Below, in pieces: positions 35,521 to 44,709 of a stretch of DNA of 64,000 nucleotides (position 1 is the stretch's first letter; every line of letters starts with the position of its first letter). Below the pieces are notes generated by a model, which saw only the letters and a list, made by a program, of their open reading frames with translations, ran no database searches and was not told the origin of the DNA. The stretch is from NCBI RefSeq assembly GCF_019236475.1, contig NZ_JAFAIX010000013.1, forward strand, positions 558,001 to 622,000, in the 5' to 3' direction. The DNA is from Chitinophaga sp. GTDB lineage: Bacteria; Bacteroidota; Bacteroidia; Chitinophagales; Chitinophagaceae. Both the position numbers and the translations under genes were made by a program.

Positions 35521-35629
35521 GGGTAAACTAATTTTTTATTTCGGTTGGATTGATTCAAAGGTTATGCCAGTGGGAGGTGGGCTGCCAAGTTGACCGGCTG
35601 GGTAGTTTTGCCCCATTCCATTGTCCACG

Positions 35630-35670
35630 GTCTTAGGGGTTCCGCGCCGGTGGCGCGGAATCCCTAAGAC
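35630..35670. repeat. 19-bp stem hairpin, first of a pair
   Basis: Arms 35630-35648 and 35652-35670 pair over 19 bp with one G-T wobble and a GGT loop. Tip: GCGCC-GGT-GGCGC. Confidence 0.7.
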
Positions 35671-35710
35671 TCGATTCAACCGACGCCGTTGGCGTCGGTT
35701 GAATCGAGTC
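35668..35710. repeat. 20-bp perfect hairpin, second of a pair
   Basis: Arms 35668-35687 and 35691-35710 pair perfectly over 20 bp with a GTT loop. Its first three bases (GAC) are also the last three of the preceding hairpin. Confidence 0.75.
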
Positions 35711-35807
35711 AAAATATATAACCAATTATTTTTCAATTACTTATGCCTATTAAAAAGAATATTCTAGAATAAAAAGCAGCAAACACGGGAAATTGGAATT
35801 AGTTCTT

Positions 35808-35815
35808 TATCTTTG
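35808..35815 (+). promoter_or_regulatory. rpsF operon -7 element
   Basis: TATCTTTG followed by C exactly fits TAnnTTTG. No TTG is found at the usual distance upstream. The leader would be about 37 nt. Confidence 0.55.
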
Positions 35816-35858
35816 CGGTCCAATTTTTTTTATTAAACCATACAAAAAACAGGGAATT

Positions 35859-36209
35859 ATGAACTACGAATTGATGGTGATCTTTACCCCTGTGCTTTCT
35901 GAAGACGAATACAAAGCGGCTCAGAAAAAATTCGCTGATATCATTAAAGATAACGGTGGAAATGTAACGCACGAAAATCCCTGGGGATTAAGATCACTGG
36001 CGTACCCTATCCGGAAAAAAACTACAGGAATGTATGTTGTTCTGGAATATACTGCGCCAACCGACCTCAATGAGAAGCTGAAAATTCAGCTTAACCGCGA
36101 TGAAAATGTATTGCGCCACATGGTAACTGCGCTTGACAAATACGCTGTAGCGTATAACAACCGTAAGAACTTTGGTGCTAATGCTGAATCTAAAACCACT
36201 GAAGCTTAA
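35859..36209 (+). CDS. rpsF: 30S ribosomal protein S6
   Basis: A 116-residue ribosomal protein that binds S18 on the 30S platform. The start at 35859 ([18 protein letters not shown]) is the family start; the longer upstream frame covers the promoter. [20 protein letters not shown] is the S6 core. AGGGAATT precedes the ATG. First gene of rpsF-rpsR-rplI. Confidence 0.96.
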   Translation: MNYELMVIFTPVLSEDEYKAAQKKFADIIKDNGGNVTHENPWGLRSLAYPIRKKTTGMYVVLEYTAPTDLNEKLKIQLNRDENVLRHMVTALDKYAVAYNNRKNFGANAESKTTEA

Positions 36210-36213
36210 AATT

Positions 36214-36486
36214 ATGGCAGTTAAACCGAAACAAGAAATCAAATACTTAACAGCCGTAAAAACTGAAAAACGTCAGAAGAAATACTGCCGTTTTAAGAAA
36301 ATGGGCATCAAGTATGTAGATTACAAAGACGCGGAGTTTTTGAAGAAATTTCTGAACGATCAGGGCAAAATGCTGCCTCGCCGTATTACAGGTAACTCTC
36401 TGAAATTTCAGCGTAAAGTAGCCCAGGCTATTAAGAAAGCTCGTCAAATGGCTTTATTGCCTTATGTTACTGACCTTTTAAAGTAA
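36214..36486 (+). CDS. rpsR: 30S ribosomal protein S18
   Basis: A 90-residue protein beginning [16 protein letters not shown] at 36214, 4 bp after rps[16 protein letters not shown] and [21 protein letters not shown] are conserved S18 segments; it forms a heterodimer with S6. No ssb gene lies between rpsF and rpsR, unlike in Firmicutes. Confidence 0.95.
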   Translation: MAVKPKQEIKYLTAVKTEKRQKKYCRFKKMGIKYVDYKDAEFLKKFLNDQGKMLPRRITGNSLKFQRKVAQAIKKARQMALLPYVTDLLK

Positions 36487-36492
36487 GAAGTT

Positions 36493-36939
36493 ATGCAAGT
36501 TATTTTAATACAAGACGTAGACAACCTGGGTCAAAAGAATGAACTGGTTAACGTAAAGAATGGTTACGCCAGGAACTTCCTGATCCCTCAGAAGTTTGCG
36601 GTAGAAGCTAGCCCTTCTAACCTGAAACAGCTGCAGGAGCGCCTGAAAGTACAGAAAGTGAAAGAAGAGAAACTGCTGGCGGAAATCGCTAAAGTAGTAG
36701 AAGTTCTGAAAGCTTCTCCTGTTAAAATCGGTGCTAAAACCGGTACTTCCGGTAAAATCTTCGGTAGCGTTACCGGTGTTCAGATTGCTCGCGCAATTAA
36801 AGAACAAAAAGGTTACGAAATCGATCGTCGCCGTATCCACATCATCGATGATGTTAAAGAATTAGGCACTTACAAAGCTCGCCTCGACTTCGGTAAAGGA
36901 AACGATACCGAAATGGAATTCGAAGTGGTTGCTGAGTAA
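36493..36939 (+). CDS. rplI: 50S ribosomal protein L9
   Basis: A 148-residue protein: N-terminal rRNA-binding domain with DVDNLGQKNELVNVKNGYAR, long central helix and a C-terminal globular domain. It follows rpsR by 6 bp and ends with a strong terminator. Confidence 0.96.
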   Translation: MQVILIQDVDNLGQKNELVNVKNGYARNFLIPQKFAVEASPSNLKQLQERLKVQKVKEEKLLAEIAKVVEVLKASPVKIGAKTGTSGKIFGSVTGVQIARAIKEQKGYEIDRRRIHIIDDVKELGTYKARLDFGKGNDTEMEFEVVAE

Positions 36940-36960
36940 TATCCAAACTTACTTGGAAAA

Positions 36961-36999
36961 AGTAAAAACCCCACGCCTTAAAAGCGTGGGGTTTTTACT
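36961..36999 (+). terminator. rplI terminator
   Basis: Perfect 16-bp stem (36961-36976 with 36984-36999), 7-nt loop, with five Ts inside the right arm. Confidence 0.9.
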
Positions 37000-37037
37000 T
37001 TTATTATGTATTTTCAGGGCAACTTACCGCCATAAGT

Positions 37038-37910
37038 ATGCTCAAATATCTCTATGTACTCTTACTGCCTGTTCTCATTACGGCTTGCAGCTCCAATAAA
37101 GGGAAATATAATATTCCCCATCTCAAAGCCCTGACCATCCAGGGAGAACACGCACCCTGTATCACCTTCAGTTATGATGCCGCCGGTCGCCTCACCGCCA
37201 TGACCCGGTTCAATAACCTACAGGATTCCAATACCTACAAATTCCTCTACGATTCCTATCAACGCCTCAGTGGCATGGTATGCGAATCCAATGTCAATCA
37301 TCAAGTGAAAGTCACTAAAAGAGCAACAGTGAAAGATTGGGATATCAACGGTAATATCAAGAAAATTGAATTCTTCGACCAGGACCAACAACAGGTCACT
37401 ACCGCACAAGTCCTCTGGCAAGGAAATCAACCTCTCTCCTTGAAATATTCGAATGCCAGTCAGGCTACTAGCTGGAACTATGTACAAGGAAACCCAGACT
37501 GGAAGAATATTCTACAGGATACCACCTCTCCAGACAATAACACCATCTATTTCACTAAAGCTATTTGTGAATGGGACCCATCATCCTATAATCCAATGGC
37601 CCAGATGGCCAATCAGTTGTTGCTGACAGATACCATTCCGCAAGCCAGACCCGCGTCTCCACTACCAGATATTACCAGTCTCCTCCTACATATCAGTACG
37701 AACAATCCTTCCAGGATAAAGCTGGAAGAAAAACAGGAGAACAATATTGGTAATGCTACCGCCAGCTTGTCCCGCTCCACCACTGTACAATTTATGTATG
37801 CCAGTAACGGTCACGGCTATCCAAAAAAGGCACAGGTATATCTTCACGCACAAGGATATACGCAGTTGAACACAGATGCCAATACGGTCGTTAATTACAG
37901 TTACGAATAG
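37038..37910 (+). CDS. hypothetical lipoprotein with YD-repeat-like segment
   Basis: A 290-residue lipoprotein (lipobox ITAC, cysteine 17) of unrecognised family. An early stretch, ITFSYDAAGRLTAMTRF, resembles YD/RHS-type beta repeats seen in Bacteroidota surface lipoproteins, and KFLYDSYQRLSGM repeats the pattern. The C-terminal part also looks beta-rich. It sits after the ribosomal operon terminator. No function assigned. Confidence 0.6.
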   Translation: MLKYLYVLLLPVLITACSSNKGKYNIPHLKALTIQGEHAPCITFSYDAAGRLTAMTRFNNLQDSNTYKFLYDSYQRLSGMVCESNVNHQVKVTKRATVKDWDINGNIKKIEFFDQDQQQVTTAQVLWQGNQPLSLKYSNASQATSWNYVQGNPDWKNILQDTTSPDNNTIYFTKAICEWDPSSYNPMAQMANQLLLTDTIPQARPASPLPDITSLLLHISTNNPSRIKLEEKQENNIGNATASLSRSTTVQFMYASNGHGYPKKAQVYLHAQGYTQLNTDANTVVNYSYE

Positions 37911-37966
37911 CTGATACCCAGCGATTTGTTAGTCGGATTTGCGTGAATTTTCGTAACTTATCTTGC

Positions 37967-38590
37967 ATGCAACTCCAGAAGCAACTGCTACAAATACCTG
38001 TCACCCTCGCATTGATTGCAATCAACTGCATTGTTTTCTTTGTGATGGTATTTTCCGGACTAAATATCTGGTCAGGAAATCCCGACACGCTGCTACACGC
38101 AGGCGGAAATTACTGGCCATATACGATCGACCATCACCAGTATTGGCGCCTGTTAACTAGCATGTTTCTCCATGGAGGTCTATGGCATCTGTTTACGAAC
38201 ATGCTAGGATTATTCATAGCAGGGATTTTCCTGGAACCTGTCATCAAAGGCCCCAGGTTGTGCCTGGTATATTTCTGTACGGGAATTGTAGCTGATTTTG
38301 CCAGTATCTGGTTCCATAAAGATACTTTAGGCGTAGGCGCATCCGGTGGAATTTTCGGCGTTTATGGTACATTATTAGCCCTTTTAACAACAGCACTATA
38401 TCGCCCAACAATACGCAAACCATTACTAGCGTTTATTGCGTTGTTCGTAGGCCTTAACATTATCCTGGCATTTTTCAGTGGAGGAATCGATAATATTGCT
38501 CATCTGACCGGATTTTGTATTGGCATCCTGTTAGGATATATGCTCTATTTCACTTTGTCAAAAACAGCGGGGAATCAACTTTCTGGCTAA
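37967..38590 (+). CDS. rhomboid-family intramembrane serine protease
   Basis: About 207 residues with six hydrophobic segments. Catalytic dyad: Ser126 in G124-A-S-G and His179 in DNIAHLTGF; the oxyanion asparagine is N78 in HGGLWHLFTN. Start: I prefer the ATG at 37967, although a GTG at 37943 would add eight residues. Rhomboids cleave transmembrane helices; substrates here are unknown, but membrane and lipoprotein genes flank it. Confidence 0.88.
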   Translation: MQLQKQLLQIPVTLALIAINCIVFFVMVFSGLNIWSGNPDTLLHAGGNYWPYTIDHHQYWRLLTSMFLHGGLWHLFTNMLGLFIAGIFLEPVIKGPRLCLVYFCTGIVADFASIWFHKDTLGVGASGGIFGVYGTLLALLTTALYRPTIRKPLLAFIALFVGLNIILAFFSGGIDNIAHLTGFCIGILLGYMLYFTLSKTAGNQLSG

Positions 38591-38615
38591 ACGAAATGAC
38601 CATATCATAATTACT

Positions 38616-38623
38616 TACATTTG
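38616..38623 (+). promoter_or_regulatory. possible -7 element
   Basis: TACATTTG matches TAnnTTTG exactly, 18 bp before the lipoprotein start; no good -33 is seen. Confidence 0.45.
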
Positions 38624-38641
38624 TAGATCAGAAATTTTCAA

Positions 38642-39385
38642 ATGAATATGTACAAAAACCTGTTTTACCTGATGGCCGCAGTCACGCTCCTATGGAGTTG
38701 CGGACAGCAGAAAGGCAACAAGTCGGGCGATAAAGATTCTTCCGGGGTTGTTATGGCAGATGTGCCAGCTACTTCTGAAACACCTGTAGATACCATCACC
38801 CTGGCCAACAAAACTTTCTTCGTATACACTATCGATTCCGCTGCATTCGAAAAATTCAAATTACCACCACAAGACACCTGCGAAGCGCAAGTTCTCTCGA
38901 AAGACACCACTGTAAAACGCAACGGTAGCAGCCTGCTCTTCAAACTGAAAAATGGTAAAACACTTACCCTTACTGATAACGACAACGATAGTTCTGCCAG
39001 CTTTGGCCACTATTTATACGTTGCCAATTATCCGGAGATCAACAAAAAAGGTGTGATCGTTTACTATTACGAATCGCAGGATTTCTTGCTGGTAGATACC
39101 CGTAATGGTGACACCCTCCATATCTGGGCAGAACCTATTTTCTCTCCAGATAAAAAACATTTCATCTGTGCTTCCATGGACCTCGTAGCGGCATTTCTGC
39201 CCAACGGATTCCAGTTGTATGATATTGATAAAGACAAAATTAAATACGCCGGAGAAGCCAACCTGGAAACCTGGGGACCTACTCAAACAAAATGGGTGGA
39301 CCCAAAAACAATTCTCTGCCAATATATTTCCATCGATGAAGAAGGAATTACACAGTCGAAATATGTCAAATTGGTCATGCAATAA
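38642..39385 (+). CDS. hypothetical lipoprotein
   Basis: A 247-residue lipoprotein (LLWSC lipobox, cysteine 20) with a Ser/Lys/Asp linker followed by a domain of alternating strands (YFHYLYVANYP-like pattern, YYYESQDFLLVDTRNGD, SPDKKHFICASMD) suggesting a partial beta-propeller. I do not recognise the family. It has its own -7 element. Confidence 0.6.
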   Translation: MNMYKNLFYLMAAVTLLWSCGQQKGNKSGDKDSSGVVMADVPATSETPVDTITLANKTFFVYTIDSAAFEKFKLPPQDTCEAQVLSKDTTVKRNGSSLLFKLKNGKTLTLTDNDNDSSASFGHYLYVANYPEINKKGVIVYYYESQDFLLVDTRNGDTLHIWAEPIFSPDKKHFICASMDLVAAFLPNGFQLYDIDKDKIKYAGEANLETWGPTQTKWVDPKTILCQYISIDEEGITQSKYVKLVMQ

Positions 39386-39457
39386 TGGATAGCCTGTCGC
39401 TTTTTTTTGTAACTTAAAAGGGATTTAGATAGACTCGAACATTTAATCCCAAGTCAC

Positions 39458-39838
39458 ATGAAAAAGCTGGCCATTCCTGCATTTTTGCTTATTTGTTTCA
39501 GTTTTATCCTGCTGCGCGTATCCGCTCAGAACCCCACCATGAATGTAGAAGGCACCGCCTCCTCCATTGTTAGCAAACTGGATAAATCACTGATACTTAC
39601 AGACCAACAAAAATCAAGGTTACTCAGTATCGTTACTAATTACCTTCTACAGAAAGTAAATATGATGTCACTGCAGCGCACCAACGAAAAAGCATACAAG
39701 ACAAAATTAAATAGCATGCAAAATGGGCTGTTAGCTAAACTCAAACCACTGCTCAATCTGACACAGTACACCGAGTTCATGCATCTGAAACCACCCACAG
39801 AAGACGCCACCAACGTGCTGACACAACTATACTATTAG
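39458..39838 (+). CDS. small secreted helical protein
   Basis: A 126-residue protein with signal peptide (1-23, ending RVSA) and a mainly alpha-helical mature part. The LDKSLILTDQQKSRLLSIV segment resembles the metal-/stress-sensing LTxxQ helical proteins (Spy/CpxP-like) only loosely. No family call is made. A strong terminator follows. Confidence 0.55.
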   Translation: MKKLAIPAFLLICFSFILLRVSAQNPTMNVEGTASSIVSKLDKSLILTDQQKSRLLSIVTNYLLQKVNMMSLQRTNEKAYKTKLNSMQNGLLAKLKPLLNLTQYTEFMHLKPPTEDATNVLTQLYY

Positions 39839-39875
39839 AATTCATTTTAAATACCTATTTTGGGATTTATCCACC

Positions 39876-39910
39876 AACGCTTCACTTCTTACAAAGTGAA
39901 GCGTTTTTTT
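39876..39910 (+). terminator. terminator before the GH20 gene
   Basis: Perfect 12-bp stem (39876-39887 with 39894-39905), 6-nt loop, then TTTTT. Confidence 0.9.
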
Positions 39911-39932
39911 AAACAGTGAACTTCTATTTGCA

Positions 39933-42266
39933 ATGAAACTGCTCAAAGACAATCGTACTTTGCTGCTGGCCGCATTTCTGCTTCCAGTATCCATCGCAAA
40001 GGCACAGCAAATTCCAGACTCCGCCACTTTTGCCCAGGCGGTGAAAAACATTCCGGCCATTAGTTATGCACCGGGACAAACAAAAATTACTTTGCCTGTT
40101 CCTCCAAAAGGATACAAACTCCTATTGAAAGGAACTGACAGACACCCAGTAATCGATCCACAGGGTAATATACACCAACCATTAACAGATGCACCGGTAA
40201 ATCTCTATTTCGTACTGAAACGCCAACAAGACGGCGTTGAAATGGATGCCCCGATGCAACTGACAATTCCAGGTAAATATGGTGCGCCAGATAATACCGC
40301 CCCTTTCGTAATTCCAGCACTGCGTGAATGGCATGGAACTACAGGGAAATTCAAAATATCTCCTACTACCAAGGTGGTGTTCAATCCCGCAGATAAAGCA
40401 GTCCTCGCTCCGGTGGCAGCCCGCCTGGCGGCCGACTTAAACCTCGTGATACCAAAAGCGAATATCAAGAGTATCGCCGGGAAGCCCTCGAAAGGTGACA
40501 TCTCCCTAAACATCAATAAAGCAGATAGCAGTTTAGGCAATGAAGGATATCGTATAGGCATTAACGATATAGTGGAGATCTCTGCACCACAAAAGCAAGG
40601 CGCCTTCTGGGCCACCCGCACCATCCTCCAAATACTTGAACAGGATTCCTTACATTCCTCTTTACCAAAAGGAATCACCCGCGATTATCCCAAGTACGCG
40701 ATCAGGAGTTTTGTGCTGGACGATGGTAGAAAATTCTTTACCCTGGAGTTCCTACGGAATTACGTGCAGTTCATGTCTTACTATAAAATGAATGATTTTC
40801 ATATCCACCTCAATGATAACGGCTTTTCAAAATTCTTTGGCGACAACTGGGATAGCACCTATTCCGCTTTCCGCCTAGAAAATAATACTTATCCAGGACT
40901 GACTGCCAAAGATGGTTTCTATACCAAAAAAGAATTTATGGCATTGCAGGATATGGCCGACAGCTTCGGTATCCGCATCATTCCTGAGATCGATGTGCCT
41001 GCACACTCCTTGGCGCTCAGCAAAGCCAATCCGGCAGTGGCTAGTACCAAATACGGACGTGATCATCTCAACCTGGACCCTGTTTCTTGGGGCATGGTGG
41101 ATAACATCTTCAAAGAGTACCTGGAAGGCCCTAATCCTGTCTTTAAAGGCGTAGAAGTACATATTGGCACTGATGAGTATGATAAACATGAAGCAGAGAA
41201 ATTCAGGGCGTTTACGGACCATCTGATCAAATTCGTGGAAGGATACGGCAAAAAGGTGCGTATGTGGGGCTCTCTGACACATGCACAGGGCAAAACGCCT
41301 GTTAAATCCGAAGGCGTTACTATGAACGCCTGGTACAATGGTTATGCGGAACCCAAAGATATGATCCAGCAAGGCTATGACCTCATTAGTACTCCGGATG
41401 GTTGGTTATATATCGTTCCAGCAGCAGGCTATTATTACGACTACCTCAATATCAAAAAAATCTATAACCAATGGGAACCGAATATGATCGGTGCAGCAGT
41501 GTTTCCCATGGGGCATCCTAAAATCAAAGGTGGCGCATTTGCCGTATGGAACGATCACCCAGGCAATGGTATCACCGCCGATGATGTACACGACCGCGCA
41601 TTCCCAGCCATGCAAGTACTCGCTGAAAAAATGTGGAACGGACATACCAACGCTAGCAACTTCGACAGTTTCAGCCAGAACAGCCAACATCTGAGCGAAG
41701 GTCCGGGTCTAAACCTGCGTCACAAAAAACATAGTAAGGATTCCATACTTTACAATTTATCGTTTGGAAAAAATAAACCAGCAGGTAAATTGAAGAATGC
41801 TGTTATCGAAAAAAATCTTCGCTTAAATGGCGGACAAAGCTATTTCGAAACACCTATTACTGCTATCGGCTACGACTATACGATTAGCTTCGATATCAAG
41901 CCAGATGCAGGCAACAAGAACAACGCCGTTATTTTCTCTTCACCATATGCACAAGTGAAATTACTACAACAGAACACCGGTAAACTCGGCTTTTCTAGAG
42001 AAGGGTATAACTACAACTTCAATTACACCGTACCTACCAACACTTGGACGCATATTGAAATTGCAGGTACCAATATAGGAACTTCCCTCTTCGTAAATGG
42101 GCAACTCGTAGAGCGACTGGAGGGACAATTCATTACATTCCCTAATACAAAAGACAAGAATGCAAAAGTGCAGACACTTGTCTTCCCACTACAATTCATT
42201 GGCGATAACGGTCAGTCTTTTGCAGGAGAAATTAATAATATCCGTGTGCTGAATCACGCGAAATAA
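39933..42266 (+). CDS. GH20 beta-N-acetylhexosaminidase with C-terminal LamG-like domain
   Basis: A 777-residue secreted enzyme (signal peptide ending AKAQ). Domains: N-terminal beta region, GH20 small domain (about 130-245), catalytic TIM barrel (about 255-590) starting IRSFVLDDGRKFF, and a concanavalin/LamG-like domain (about 610-777). The GH20 acid pair is D414-E415 in HIGTDEYD. It should release terminal GlcNAc or GalNAc from chitin oligomers or glycans by substrate-assisted catalysis. The threonine in HIGTDE, where many relatives have G or A, marks a subgroup. Confidence 0.88.
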   Translation: MKLLKDNRTLLLAAFLLPVSIAKAQQIPDSATFAQAVKNIPAISYAPGQTKITLPVPPKGYKLLLKGTDRHPVIDPQGNIHQPLTDAPVNLYFVLKRQQDGVEMDAPMQLTIPGKYGAPDNTAPFVIPALREWHGTTGKFKISPTTKVVFNPADKAVLAPVAARLAADLNLVIPKANIKSIAGKPSKGDISLNINKADSSLGNEGYRIGINDIVEISAPQKQGAFWATRTILQILEQDSLHSSLPKGITRDYPKYAIRSFVLDDGRKFFTLEFLRNYVQFMSYYKMNDFHIHLNDNGFSKFFGDNWDSTYSAFRLENNTYPGLTAKDGFYTKKEFMALQDMADSFGIRIIPEIDVPAHSLALSKANPAVASTKYGRDHLNLDPVSWGMVDNIFKEYLEGPNPVFKGVEVHIGTDEYDKHEAEKFRAFTDHLIKFVEGYGKKVRMWGSLTHAQGKTPVKSEGVTMNAWYNGYAEPKDMIQQGYDLISTPDGWLYIVPAAGYYYDYLNIKKIYNQWEPNMIGAAVFPMGHPKIKGGAFAVWNDHPGNGITADDVHDRAFPAMQVLAEKMWNGHTNASNFDSFSQNSQHLSEGPGLNLRHKKHSKDSILYNLSFGKNKPAGKLKNAVIEKNLRLNGGQSYFETPITAIGYDYTISFDIKPDAGNKNNAVIFSSPYAQVKLLQQNTGKLGFSREGYNYNFNYTVPTNTWTHIEIAGTNIGTSLFVNGQLVERLEGQFITFPNTKDKNAKVQTLVFPLQFIGDNGQSFAGEINNIRVLNHAK

Positions 42267-42269
42267 AAA

Positions 42270-42306
42270 AATGCCCCACCACGGAAATAGACCGTGGTGG
42301 GGCATT
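42270..42306. terminator. bidirectional terminator between GH20 and DUF2252 genes
   Basis: Perfect 15-bp stem (42270-42284 with 42292-42306), 7-nt loop, between convergent genes. Confidence 0.85.
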
Positions 42307-42320
42307 ATAAAGTAATAATA

Positions 42321-43526
42321 TTAAGCCTTTACCTTGCCCGCATCATAATCTGCGGCATAAGCCTTGAAATCTTTTGTTACCTGCACTGCATAGGAAGAAG
42401 CGTATTCGAATACAGCTTCCTTCCATTTTGGAGCCTTGGCAGCAAAGTCAATCAATTCATCTGCGATAGCAGATCCCTGACGCCCTCCAGACCGCAAACA
42501 ATCCCACGCACAAATCTGTGCCATACAATAAAGAATCTCTTCTAGTTTTTTTGTTTTCCCATTGAACGACTGAAAGTCAATCTTATCTGCAGAAGGCTGT
42601 AGCACTTTCAAGATATAATGCTGATTTCCCGCTTCCACCTCGTGTAACAATGCAGGCGAAGCTGCCTGAAACCTTTTCTGGACTTCGGTTACACGAGATG
42701 CCTCATCAGGCCATTCGGGCTGAGAGAAAGAATGATAGTTTAATATGCAAGAAGGCAGCGCTAGTTTCAGATCTAATAGATAATGCTCTCCTGGCATATC
42801 TGCATGCGTTACAAGTAAAGCGTATCTCGTTCCACCCAAACTACCGGTACCGGCAATACGATAAGCGATATCTAAAATTTTATACCCCTTTGTTTGCGGA
42901 TGTTGTGACATCCACGCTTGTACTTGTTCCTTTATCTGTGTTTTGGATTCCTTAGGCGCCTTTAAAGTTTTGATTTTATCAATTATTAGTCGTGGTTTGC
43001 CATTACGCATTTCCATGCGCTTCATGATAAATGGCTTGTGTTTTCTATTCCGTACCGTATCCAGAAACAGCTTGATCGTACCAGTGGCTGCCTGTTTCTC
43101 CAGGGAGCGGATATATCCCGTGGCAAGCGTATTCGCATAAGTATCCAAGAAGGTATCAAACAGCTTTTTAGCGCCCTTTTTGTTGATCCCTAATACATCG
43201 GAGGCCAACAATACGCTGCAAAGCAATCGCGTAGGATCTACCAGGCATGGCGCCAGAACAGATTCATCAAAATCATTGATATCAAAATACGGAATGTGAT
43301 TGTCCGCTTTGAAGCTGCCGAAATTTTCCAGATGGAGATCACCGCAAACCCAGGTGAGTGGCGACTTTAAGAGAGGGCTCCTCGCCGGAAGATCTTCATA
43401 AAACAAATGACAGGTGCCGCGAAAAAAACGAAATGGGTTTTCTCGCATAGCATCATACTTCATATTTAACAACTCAGGTATACGCCCCTGGTTGAACGTC
43501 ATGATTCTTGAGGTTACACTATGCAT
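42321..43526 (-). CDS. DUF2252 family protein
   Basis: A 401-residue cytoplasmic protein. FRFFRGTCHLFYEDL and CGDLHLENFGSFK followed by FDINDFDES are hallmark DUF2252 motifs, which resemble the catalytic and metal-binding loops of aminoglycoside-phosphotransferase-like kinases. Substrate is unknown. An inverted repeat lies directly before the ATG. It may share a transcript with the D-threonine-aldolase-like gene, 61 bp upstream. Confidence 0.85.
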   Translation of the reverse strand: MHSVTSRIMTFNQGRIPELLNMKYDAMRENPFRFFRGTCHLFYEDLPARSPLLKSPLTWVCGDLHLENFGSFKADNHIPYFDINDFDESVLAPCLVDPTRLLCSVLLASDVLGINKKGAKKLFDTFLDTYANTLATGYIRSLEKQAATGTIKLFLDTVRNRKHKPFIMKRMEMRNGKPRLIIDKIKTLKAPKESKTQIKEQVQAWMSQHPQTKGYKILDIAYRIAGTGSLGGTRYALLVTHADMPGEHYLLDLKLALPSCILNYHSFSQPEWPDEASRVTEVQKRFQAASPALLHEVEAGNQHYILKVLQPSADKIDFQSFNGKTKKLEEILYCMAQICAWDCLRSGGRQGSAIADELIDFAAKAPKWKEAVFEYASSYAVQVTKDFKAYAADYDAGKVKA

Positions 43527-43528
43527 AA

Positions 43529-43574
43529 TCGGTATCTTTAGACTGCACCATTCAGCGCTATATAAAGATACCGA
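43529..43574 (-). repeat. inverted repeat before the DUF2252 gene
   Basis: Perfect 12-bp arms (43529-43540 with 43563-43574), 22-nt spacer, ending 3 bp before the start codon. It could hide the start region in mRNA or be an operator. Confidence 0.5.
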
Positions 43575-43587
43575 ATTTTATTGTGGA

Positions 43588-44685
43588 TCAGACAATGATC
43601 TGTCTATCCCTCGCTATTACTTTCCAATTGGCTATCACATCGTTTGCTTCGGCAACATATGCTTTCTCGTATAGGGCTACCGTTGGGCAAATATGCAGTG
43701 GCACGCCATATCCCAGGGTGCCTACCGGATATTTCGTGGCGTCATCTACCTCCATTACCAAGTGTTCTTCACTCTGTGAAATGATCTTACCAGGAATATT
43801 CAGGAATTCCACCCGTGGCTGCGGACTCTCGGCAGCAACGGATTTATGTCCTAGATCCAGGCAGATGTGCTGCGCATCCAAGACAGATATCACCCGACTC
43901 AATACCAATGCTGCATACTGAAATGGCTGCTCCGGCAGATTGCGGGCATATCCAAAATCCCAGAATACGAAAGTACCCGGACTACATTCGATCCCCTTAC
44001 GTTGTGCATGTATTGGGAAAGTAGGAGAACCTCCCGCCACAATTACAGGCTCTTGGAAGCCCGCTGCCACGATAGCCGCACGCAGTTGCTCAACAGGCGA
44101 ATAAGCCTCATCACAACGTTGGGTACGTATATACATATCCGTATCATGCAGATGGCCATCATAGGCATGCAATCCTATAGGCAATACTCCTGGCAACGTA
44201 TGCAGGTATTCATATAATTCCAGGGCATTTTCCGGACGAATACCCGTGCGATTCATTCCTACATTTAAATCCACGTACACCGGCAATTTCTTTCCTACCG
44301 TAGTAAATAAATGGCTGAGTTGGTTAGCTGCCTCTATGTTATCAACGAGACAGGAAAATACAGTTGCAGGATATTTCTGTACCAGTTCCAGCAAGCGTAC
44401 CGCTTTAGGGCCAACAGGCTGGTAAGCCAGCAGTACATCCTTTGCCCCAGCGATTCCCAGCATTTCCGCTTCAGCAATGGTGGCGCACTTAAACTTGTTG
44501 ATATGCGCATCCTGCATGAGCTGTACCACTTCTGTAATCTTATTCGTTTTAACGTGTGGGCGTAACCGTTGTACATCATCGATCATTCCCTTTATCAGCC
44601 TTATATTCTCTATAATTCTGTCTTTATATACCACAATGGCAGGAGAATCCACCTGTGCCGCATTTCTTAATTCGTACCAAAGCAT
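43588..44685 (-). CDS. D-threonine aldolase-like PLP enzyme
   Basis: A 365-residue fold-type III PLP protein of the D-threonine aldolase / D-serine dehydratase family. RPHVKTNK holds the PLP lysine (K46); AGGSPTFP binds the phosphate; HICLDLGHKSV and GVPLHICPTVAL supply the metal ligands of the C-terminal barrel. Likely reactions are retro-aldol cleavage of D-threonine or related D-3-hydroxy amino acids. It lies 24 bp after the gntP-type gene, so uptake and breakdown may be linked. Confidence 0.85.
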   Translation of the reverse strand: MLWYELRNAAQVDSPAIVVYKDRIIENIRLIKGMIDDVQRLRPHVKTNKITEVVQLMQDAHINKFKCATIAEAEMLGIAGAKDVLLAYQPVGPKAVRLLELVQKYPATVFSCLVDNIEAANQLSHLFTTVGKKLPVYVDLNVGMNRTGIRPENALELYEYLHTLPGVLPIGLHAYDGHLHDTDMYIRTQRCDEAYSPVEQLRAAIVAAGFQEPVIVAGGSPTFPIHAQRKGIECSPGTFVFWDFGYARNLPEQPFQYAALVLSRVISVLDAQHICLDLGHKSVAAESPQPRVEFLNIPGKIISQSEEHLVMEVDDATKYPVGTLGYGVPLHICPTVALYEKAYVAEANDVIANWKVIARDRQIIV

Positions 44686-44709
44686 TTTTCCCGATTTTCA
44701 GTTGATGAT

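Larger units (their letters stand above)
35521..35858. other. 338-bp divergent control region htpG / rpsF
   Basis: Holds two adjoining large hairpins (35630-35710), the rpsF -7 element, and on the htpG side a minus-strand AACCTTTG (35556-35563; one mismatch to TAnnTTTG) with TTG 22 bp upstream. No gene is seen. Confidence 0.7.

Noticed and set aside
35536-35736. 66-codon frame across the htpG/rpsF hairpins
   Set aside because: Its sequence is produced by the two palindromes and it has no coding features.
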